The notes below the pieces were generated by a model, which saw only the letters and a program-made list of their open reading frames with translations, was not told where the DNA came from and searched no databases. Shown here one piece after another: positions 58,393-64,000 of a stretch of 64,000 nt of DNA. This stretch comes from Pseudomonas sp. (lineage in GTDB: Bacteria; Pseudomonadota; Gammaproteobacteria; Pseudomonadales; Pseudomonadaceae). Made by a program: the position numbers and the translations under genes. The DNA lies in assembly GCA_007713455.1 (NCBI GenBank), contig VMRT01000002.1:248001-312000 (forward strand), read 5' to 3'. The number at the start of each line of letters is the position of its first letter. The stretch's first letter is position 1.

Positions 58393-59135
58393 CAGGTGCC
58401 GGATCCGCTATGTATTACAGCAAGGCTCAGGCAAAGGATGCGCAGTACCGCCTGATCGATCAGTACGCCCCGTTGGTCAAGCGAATCGCTTACCACTTGT
58501 TGGCGCGTCTGCCTGCAAGCGTGCAAGTGGACGATCTGATTCAGGCTGGAATGATCGGACTGCTGGAAGCAGCTAAGAAATACGACGCCGGCAAGGGGGC
58601 CAGCTTCGAAACCTACGCCGGTATCCGCATTCGCGGCACCATGCTGGACGAAGTCCGCAAGGGTGACTGGGCGCCGCGCTCGGTGCATCGCAATTCGCGG
58701 ATGGTCAGCGAGGCGATCCGGGCGATCGAAGCGAAAACCGGGCGCGACGCTAAAGATCACGAGGTTGCGGCCGAACTTAAGCTAAGTCTCGACGAGTATT
58801 ACGGCATTCTGGGCGATACGCTGGGCAGTCGCCTGTTCAGCTTCGACGATCTGCTGCAGGAAGGCGATCATGGCGAGCTCGAGGAAGACGCTGCCAGTCT
58901 CCACCCGGAGCCGTTCCGTGATCTCGAGGATGAACGTTTTCAGCAGGCGCTGGCCGACGCCATCGCCAACCTGCCCGAGCGTGAAAAGCTGGTGCTGTCG
59001 CTGTATTACGACGAAGAATTGAATTTGAAGGAAATCGGTCAGGTGCTGGGGGTCAGCGAGTCGCGTGTGAGCCAGTTGCATAGCCAGTGCGCTGCGCGCT
59101 TGCGCGCGCGCCTCGGCGAATGGCGCGCCAATTGA
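58389..59135 (+). CDS. fliA: Flagellar sigma factor FliA (sigma-28)
   Basis: Sigma factor for late flagellar genes including flagellin. The 248-residue protein has region 2 (YAPLVKRIAYHLLARLP, DDLIQAGMIGLLEAAKKYD), the -10 recognition stretch with FETYAGIRIRGTMLDEVRKGDW, and region 4 (LNLKEIGQVLGVSESRVSQLHSQ). ATG 58389 overlaps fleN; an ATG at 58410 is a possible alternative. It is controlled by the anti-sigma factor FlgM, which the HsbA pathway targets. Confidence 0.97.
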   Translation: MTGAGSAMYYSKAQAKDAQYRLIDQYAPLVKRIAYHLLARLPASVQVDDLIQAGMIGLLEAAKKYDAGKGASFETYAGIRIRGTMLDEVRKGDWAPRSVHRNSRMVSEAIRAIEAKTGRDAKDHEVAAELKLSLDEYYGILGDTLGSRLFSFDDLLQEGDHGELEEDAASLHPEPFRDLEDERFQQALADAIANLPEREKLVLSLYYDEELNLKEIGQVLGVSESRVSQLHSQCAARLRARLGEWRAN

Positions 59136-59197
59136 CGATTGTTTGCGGTATGACGTGCTCGGTTTGCTGAGGCATTTTGGGACTTACGGAGGTCGAC

Positions 59198-59584
59198 TTG
59201 GACAAGAACATGAAAATCCTCATCGTCGATGACTTCTCGACGATGAGACGAATCATCAAGAACCTCCTGCGTGATCTGGGGTTCACCAACACCGCCGAAG
59301 CGGATGACGGTACTACCGCGCTGCCGATGCTCAAGAGCGGCAGCTTCGACTTCCTGGTGACCGACTGGAACATGCCGGGCATGAGCGGCATCGATCTGCT
59401 GCGCACCGTGCGTGCCGATGAGCGCCTTAAGCACCTGCCGGTGCTGATGGTGACGGCCGAAGCGAAACGCGATCAGATCATCGAAGCCGCCCAGGCCGGG
59501 GTTAACGGCTATGTGGTCAAGCCTTTCACTGCCCAGGTGCTCAAGGAGAAGATCGAGAAGATCTTCGAGCGCGTCAACGGCTGA
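59198..59584 (+). CDS. cheY: Chemotaxis response regulator CheY
   Basis: Single receiver domain that, when phosphorylated by CheA, binds the motor switch. The phospho-acceptor is in [10 protein letters not shown] (Asp52 counted from the internal MKILIV), with the acidic pair in IVDDF and the lysine in VVKPFTA. A TTG at 59198 is chosen because acggaggt lies at proper spacing; starting at ATG 59210 would leave the site about 15 bases away but gives the 124-residue length usually annotated. Confidence 0.95.
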   Translation: MDKNMKILIVDDFSTMRRIIKNLLRDLGFTNTAEADDGTTALPMLKSGSFDFLVTDWNMPGMSGIDLLRTVRADERLKHLPVLMVTAEAKRDQIIEAAQAGVNGYVVKPFTAQVLKEKIEKIFERVNG

Positions 59585-59607
59585 AGCAGCAACGCCGCGA
59601 GGGCACT

Positions 59608-60402
59608 ATGACGCAAGCAGACCAAAGCCTGGCAGAGTTCGAAGCAACTCTGAAGGCGCATGCACCCAAGTTGATCGAAAGTCTGCAGCAGGGCCGCTTC
59701 GATGAAGCGACGCAGATGTTCAATGAGCTGAATCAGGTGCGTAATCACGGGCTTTATCTGGAAGTTGGCAAGCTCACACGCGAGCTGCACAACGCCATCG
59801 TCAAGCTCGAGATGGACACCTGCGCCACTGGCGGCGATCCGTCGCCGATCACGGACGCGACCGATCGCCTGTCCTACGTGGTGGAGATGACCGAGAAGGC
59901 TGCCAACCGCACTATGGACCTGGTCGAAGAATCAGCGCCGCTGGTGAACTACGTGAGCTATGAGGCGCAGAGCCTGACAGCCGACTGGCAGCGTTTCATG
60001 CGTCGTGAGATGAATGCCGATCAGTTCCGCGATCTGGTCAAGCGCATCGACCAGTACCTGCAGCGCAGCATGAACGATGGCGGCCAGCTGTCGCAGAACC
60101 TCAGCGAAATCATGCTGGCGCAGGACTTCCAGGACCTGACCGGCCAGGTGATCAAGCGAGTGACCCGCCTCATCACTGAACTCGAAAGCAACCTGCTTAA
60201 CCTGGTCCTGATGGCGGGGCAGGTCGATCGCGTGGCGGGCATCCAGCATGACCGCGAGGCGATGCGCGCCGAGCAGGAAAAGAAAAAACAAGAAAAAGAG
60301 CCTTCCAAGGGTGAAGGTCCGCAGATGCATGCCGATATGCGTGAAGACGTCGTTTCCGGCCAGGACGATGTCGATGATCTGCTTTCAAGCCTGGGCTTTT
60401 AG
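59608..60402 (+). CDS. cheZ: CheY-P phosphatase CheZ
   Basis: Dephosphorylates CheY. The 264-residue helical protein has the catalytic glutamine region MLAQDFQDLTGQVIKRVTRL and a C-terminal CheY-binding peptide (GQDDVDDLLSSLGF). A Lys/Glu-rich linker precedes that peptide. It follows cheY by 23 bp. Confidence 0.95.
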   Translation: MTQADQSLAEFEATLKAHAPKLIESLQQGRFDEATQMFNELNQVRNHGLYLEVGKLTRELHNAIVKLEMDTCATGGDPSPITDATDRLSYVVEMTEKAANRTMDLVEESAPLVNYVSYEAQSLTADWQRFMRREMNADQFRDLVKRIDQYLQRSMNDGGQLSQNLSEIMLAQDFQDLTGQVIKRVTRLITELESNLLNLVLMAGQVDRVAGIQHDREAMRAEQEKKKQEKEPSKGEGPQMHADMREDVVSGQDDVDDLLSSLGF

Positions 60403-60413
60403 GGGAAGTGAAT

Positions 60414-62606
60414 ATGAGCTTCGACGCCGATGAAGAAATCCTCCAGGACTTCCTGGTAGAGGCCGGCGAGATTCTCGAACTATTGTCCGAGCAACTCGTG
60501 GAGCTGGAAAGCAGCCCCGATGACATGGCGTTGCTCAATGCGATTTTTCGCGGGTTCCATACGGTCAAGGGCGGTGCCGGGTTCCTCCAGCTGCATGAGC
60601 TGGTGGAGTGCTGCCATATCGCCGAAAACGTCTTCGACATCCTGCGCAAGGGTGAGCGTCGAGTCGATTCCGAACTGATGGATGTCGTTCTGCAGGCGCT
60701 CGACGCCGTGAACGCGATGTTCAGTCAGGTCCGCGAGCGCGTCGAGCCGACGCCAGCCTCGCGTGAGTTGCTTGCGGCGCTGGCACGTCTGGCGGAGCCA
60801 GCCTCGGCTGATGAGCCAGCGCCGGCAGTCGAACCGCAGGTCGTGGCCGAATCCCGGTCCGAGGGCGCCGATAGCGAATTCGAACAGATGCTCGATGCCA
60901 TTCAGCCGGCCGCCAGCGAGCCGGCTGCGGCCGAAGTAGCGACTGGCCCTGCCACCGACGAGATTACCGACGACGAATTCGAGTCGCTGCTCGACCAGCT
61001 GCATGGCAAGGGACAATTCTCTGCCGCTGCGGGTGCCTCGATGCCTGCCGAGAGTGAGTTCGTTGCTGCGCCGACCAGTGACGAAATCACCGATGATGAA
61101 TTTGAAGCCTTGCTGGACCAGTTGCATGGCAAGGGCAAGTTCGAAGCGGCCCCGGCTGAACCCGCTGCGCCGGCAAGCGCCGAACCGGCAAAAGGCGGTG
61201 GTACAGCTGGTGCAGCTGACGAGATCACCGACGACGAGTTCGAAGCACTGCTCGATCAACTGCATGGCAAGGGCAAGTTCGAGCCTGCGGTCGTCGAGAC
61301 TCCGGCTGAACCTGCTGCGGCTGTGCCGATCAAACCGGCGCCCAAGCCCGCCCCTGCTGCTGCTCCGGCCAAGGCCGCTCCGGCAGCTGCGGTGAGCAAG
61401 CCGGCCGCTGCTGCTCCGGCGGAAAAGCCTCCGGCCGAGGCCGAGACCACCGTGCGCGTCGATACCGCACGCCTGGACGAGATCATGAACATGGTCGGCG
61501 AGCTGGTGCTGGTGCGTAACCGTCTGGTACGCCTGGGCTCCAACAGCGGTGACGAGGCGATGGCCAAGGCCGTCTCCAACCTCGACGTGGTGACGGCCGA
61601 TCTGCAGAGCGCTGTGATGAAGACCCGCATGCAGCCGATCAAGAAGGTCTTCGGTCGCTTCCCGCGCCTGGTCCGCGACCTGGCTCGCAGCCTGAAGAAA
61701 GAGATCAACCTCGAGCTCGTTGGTGAAGAAACCGACCTCGACAAGAACCTGGTCGAAGCCCTGGCCGATCCGCTGGTGCACCTGGTGCGTAACGCGGTCG
61801 ACCACGGTATCGAGATGCCCGAGGAGCGCGAAGCCGCCGGCAAGCCGCGTACCGGGCGGGTGGTGCTTTCCGCCGAGCAGGAAGGCGACCACATCCTGTT
61901 GATCATCAGTGATGACGGCAAGGGTATGGATGCCAACGTCCTTCGCACCAAGGCCGTCGAGAAAGGCATGCTGGAGAAGGATGCCGCCGATCGCCTGAGC
62001 GATCTGGAGTGCTACAACCTGATCTTCGCGCCGGGCTTTTCGACCAAGACCGAGATTTCCGACGTGTCCGGCCGCGGTGTCGGTATGGACGTGGTCAAGA
62101 CCAAGATTTCCCAGCTCAACGGCACGGTGAACGTGTTCTCCACCAAGGGCCAGGGCTCGCGTGTGGTGATCAAGGTGCCGCTGACCCTGGCGATCATGCC
62201 GACCCTGATGGTCATGCTCGGCAACCAGGCCTTCGCCTTCCCGTTGGTCAACGTCAACGAGATCTTCCACCTCGACCTGTCGCGGACCAACGTCGTCGAT
62301 GGCCAGGAAGTGGTGATCGTCCGCGACAAGGCGCTGCCGCTGTTCTACCTCAAGCGCTGGCTGGTCAACGATGCGGCTCAGGAGGAGCAGCGTGAAGGCC
62401 ATGTAGTAATTCTCAGCGTCGGTAATCAGAGCATCGGCTTCGTCGTCGATCAGCTCGTGGGCCAGGAAGAAGTGGTCATCAAGCCGCTTGGCAAGATGCT
62501 GCAGGGTACGCCTGGCATGTCCGGTGCGACGATCACCGGCGATGGCCGCATCGCGCTGATTCTCGATGTTCCCAGCATGCTCAAGCGCTACGCACGCAGG
62601 ATTTGA
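60414..62606 (+). CDS. cheA: Chemotaxis histidine kinase CheA
   Basis: Kinase that phosphorylates CheY and CheB according to receptor state. The 730-residue protein has P1 with phospho-accepting His49 (GFHTVKGGAGF), a long Ala/Pro/Glu linker (about 125-345) with three near-identical 21-residue repeats in place of a classic P2 domain, P3 dimerisation (TTVRVDTARLDEIMNMVGELV), P4 kinase (VRNAVDHGIEMPEERE, SDDGKGMD, GFSTKTEISDVSGRGVGMD) and the CheW-like P5. The ATG at 60414 follows ggggaag. Confidence 0.97.
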   Translation: MSFDADEEILQDFLVEAGEILELLSEQLVELESSPDDMALLNAIFRGFHTVKGGAGFLQLHELVECCHIAENVFDILRKGERRVDSELMDVVLQALDAVNAMFSQVRERVEPTPASRELLAALARLAEPASADEPAPAVEPQVVAESRSEGADSEFEQMLDAIQPAASEPAAAEVATGPATDEITDDEFESLLDQLHGKGQFSAAAGASMPAESEFVAAPTSDEITDDEFEALLDQLHGKGKFEAAPAEPAAPASAEPAKGGGTAGAADEITDDEFEALLDQLHGKGKFEPAVVETPAEPAAAVPIKPAPKPAPAAAPAKAAPAAAVSKPAAAAPAEKPPAEAETTVRVDTARLDEIMNMVGELVLVRNRLVRLGSNSGDEAMAKAVSNLDVVTADLQSAVMKTRMQPIKKVFGRFPRLVRDLARSLKKEINLELVGEETDLDKNLVEALADPLVHLVRNAVDHGIEMPEEREAAGKPRTGRVVLSAEQEGDHILLIISDDGKGMDANVLRTKAVEKGMLEKDAADRLSDLECYNLIFAPGFSTKTEISDVSGRGVGMDVVKTKISQLNGTVNVFSTKGQGSRVVIKVPLTLAIMPTLMVMLGNQAFAFPLVNVNEIFHLDLSRTNVVDGQEVVIVRDKALPLFYLKRWLVNDAAQEEQREGHVVILSVGNQSIGFVVDQLVGQEEVVIKPLGKMLQGTPGMSGATITGDGRIALILDVPSMLKRYARRI
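60957..61280 (+). repeat. Three coding repeats in the CheA linker
   Basis: A unit beginning DEITDDEFE and ending LLDQLHGKG(Q/K)F is found at residues 182-202, 223-243 and 269-289 (60957-61019, 61080-61142, 61218-61280). The three copies differ at only two amino-acid positions, whereas the codons and the spacers between them vary, so protein sequence is under selection. A degenerate fourth unit (ADSEFEQMLDAIQ) lies before the first. Confidence 0.9.
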
Positions 62607-62614
62607 TTCAGTCA

Positions 62615-62645
62615 GGCAGCGCTTACCTCGGATGGGAGCGCTGCC
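62615..62645 (+). other. Perfect hairpin in the cheA-cheB gap
   Basis: GGCAGCGCT pairs perfectly with AGCGCTGCC around a 13-base loop, tacctcggatggg. No T-run follows, and the cheB ribosome site (taggag) begins two bases after the stem. The loop GGAUG matches the core of RsmA/CsrA sites. Confidence 0.55.
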
Positions 62646-62659
62646 GCTAGGAGTGATGT

Positions 62660-63775
62660 ATGGCAGTCAAGGTCCTGGTCGTCGACGATTCCGGCTTCTT
62701 TCGTCGGCGCGTCTCGGAAATCCTTTCCTCTGATTCGAATATCCAGGTCGTCGGCACCGCCACCAACGGACGCGAGGCGATCGACCAGGTGCTGGCGTTG
62801 AAGCCGGATGTCATCACCATGGACTACGAGATGCCGATGATGGACGGCATCACGGCGGTGCGGCAGATCATGCAGCGCTGCCCCACACCGGTGTTGATGT
62901 TTTCCTCGCTGACGCACGAAGGCGCTCGGGTCACCCTCGATGCACTGGATGCCGGCGCCGTCGACTATCTGCCGAAGAACTTCGAAGACATTTCGCGTAA
63001 CCCGGATAAGGTCAAGCAGCTGCTGTGCGAGAAGGTACATACCGTTTCGCGCAGCAACCGGCGCTACAGCACGTTCTGTACCTCGAGCGTAAGTACGCCG
63101 CCGGTATCCGCGCGTGGCACTGCCTCGACATTGGCTACTGCAGCCCCCCGGACCGGCGCTACAACGCCAGCGCCCGCGGCGCCGGCAGCTCGTTCGCCTG
63201 CGCCCAAGCGCAAGGCGTACAAGCTGGTGGCCATCGGTACGTCTACTGGCGGTCCGGTGGCGCTGCAGCGTGTGCTCACTCAGCTCCCGGCGAATTTCCC
63301 CGCGCCGATCGTGCTCATCCAGCACATGCCGGCCGCGTTCACCAAAGCCTTCGCCGATCGTCTGGACAAGCTTTGCCGCATTCGTGTCAAGGAGGCCGAG
63401 GACGGCGACGTGCTGCGCCCAGGGCTTGCTCTGCTGGCACCGGGTGGCAAGCAGATGATGATCGATGGCCGCGGTGCGGTCCGCATCCTGCCGGGCGATG
63501 ATCGCCTCAACTACAAGCCCTGCGTCGACGTTACCTTCGGTTCGGCCGCCAAGTCGTTTCACGACAAGGTGCTGGCGGTGGTGCTGACCGGCATGGGTGC
63601 CGATGGTCGCGAAGGCGCACGGTTGCTCAAGCAGAGCGGCAGCCAGGTGTGGGCGCAGGATGAAGCCAGCTGCGTGATCTATGGCATGCCGATGGCGGTG
63701 GTCAAAGCCAACCTGAGTGATGCGGTCTACGGGCTCGACGACATCGGTCGCAATCTGGCCGAGGCGTGCATCTGA
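62660..63775 (+). CDS. cheB: Chemotaxis methylesterase CheB
   Basis: Removes methyl groups from chemoreceptors when phosphorylated by CheA. The 371-residue protein has a receiver domain with the phospho-acceptor in VITMDYEMPMMDG, a Pro/Ala-rich linker (about 145-185), and the esterase domain with Ser in GTSTGGPVAL, His in LIQHMPAAFT and Asp in TGMGADGREG. No cheR is in the window. motC follows 16 bp later. Confidence 0.96.
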   Translation: MAVKVLVVDDSGFFRRRVSEILSSDSNIQVVGTATNGREAIDQVLALKPDVITMDYEMPMMDGITAVRQIMQRCPTPVLMFSSLTHEGARVTLDALDAGAVDYLPKNFEDISRNPDKVKQLLCEKVHTVSRSNRRYSTFCTSSVSTPPVSARGTASTLATAAPRTGATTPAPAAPAARSPAPKRKAYKLVAIGTSTGGPVALQRVLTQLPANFPAPIVLIQHMPAAFTKAFADRLDKLCRIRVKEAEDGDVLRPGLALLAPGGKQMMIDGRGAVRILPGDDRLNYKPCVDVTFGSAAKSFHDKVLAVVLTGMGADGREGARLLKQSGSQVWAQDEASCVIYGMPMAVVKANLSDAVYGLDDIGRNLAEACI

Positions 63776-63791
63776 TGGAGGCCCGCCTCTA

Positions 63792-64000
63792 ATGGACGTG
63801 CTCAGCCTGATCGGGCTGCTGTTGGCGTTCGTCGCCATCGTTGGGGGCAATTTTCTCGAGGGCGGCCATATCTCGGCGCTGCTCAATGGGCCGGCCGCGT
63901 TGATCGTGCTTGGCGGTACCCTGGGTGCCGTCCTGCTGCAGACGCCCATCGCCGTGTTCATGCGGGCGATGAGTATCGGTCGCTGGATATTCTTTCCGCC
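63792..64000 (+). CDS. motC: Flagellar stator protein MotC (MotA family), 5' end only
   Basis: Start of a MotA/PomA-type stator subunit; 69 residues are visible before the window ends. It opens MDVLSLIGLLLAFVAIVGGN with the first membrane helix, then FLEGGHISALLNGPAALIVLGGTLGA, the MotA-family signature seen here in two halves. Position after cheB identifies it as motC rather than the separate motA. Confidence 0.9.
   Translation, partial: MDVLSLIGLLLAFVAIVGGNFLEGGHISALLNGPAALIVLGGTLGAVLLQTPIAVFMRAMSIGRWIFFP

Noticed and set aside
60480-62402. 640-residue minus-strand frame opposite cheA
   Set aside because: Antisense shadow; its internal repeats are simply the complement of the CheA linker repeats.

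Overview
The window is a gene-dense, GC-rich chromosomal segment of a Pseudomonas-type gammaproteobacterium. Gene content, gene order and protein sequence fit the P. stutzeri (Stutzerimonas) / P. fluorescens side of the group; the species call is inference. I see no tRNA or rRNA gene, insertion sequence, prophage or CRISPR array. Coding density is about 90%, with many 1-8 bp overlaps between co-directional genes.

Positions 1-18275 hold a housekeeping block. RNase E (rne, minus strand, 3' end cut off by the window) has a predicted leader of about 490 nt and is divergent from rluC. After rluC come a HAD phosphatase, sppA, maf (minus strand) and the classic run yceD-rpmF-plsX-fabD-fabG-acpP-fabF-pabC-mltG-tmk-holB-pilZ-tatD, then aroP. 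This run makes the fatty-acid chain and couples it to envelope, folate, dTMP and replication functions. fabH is missing from its enterobacterial position between plsX and fabD.

Positions 18276-37558 are a mosaic of metabolic, regulatory and envelope genes. They include a probable RgsA-type small RNA, a class V aminotransferase divergent from a TetR regulator, a radical SAM protein with an unusual CX4CX2C cluster motif, the electron-transfer flavoprotein genes (ETF-ubiquinone oxidoreductase divergent from etfBA across a PsrA-like operator), a three-gene envelope cassette (solute-binding-like protein, DUF4398 lipoprotein, OmpA lipoprotein), a MocR regulator, a CHASE4-PAS-GGDEF-EAL enzyme, pyrF, two oxidoreductases and benE.

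Positions 37559-64000 form one continuous flagellar and chemotaxis cluster: fliEFGHIJ, the HsbA-HsbR-HptB signalling module, fliKLMNOPQR-flhB, a divergent Cu/Zn superoxide dismutase, flhA-flhF-fleN-fliA, cheYZAB, and motC (cut off by the window). Well-formed sigma-54 (-24/-12) promoters precede fliE, fliK, fliL and flhA, and another lies inside the 3' end of flhA, ahead of flhF. In P. aeruginosa the fliE-J, fliK-flhB and hptB-hsbRA blocks are at separate loci; here they are joined.

No wholly new system is evident. The strongest leads are the RgsA-like RNA, the shared PsrA-like operator of the two etf units, the promoter inside flhA, the three-fold repeat in the CheA linker, the hairpins with GGA loops before hsbA and cheB, and the CX4CX2C radical SAM protein.
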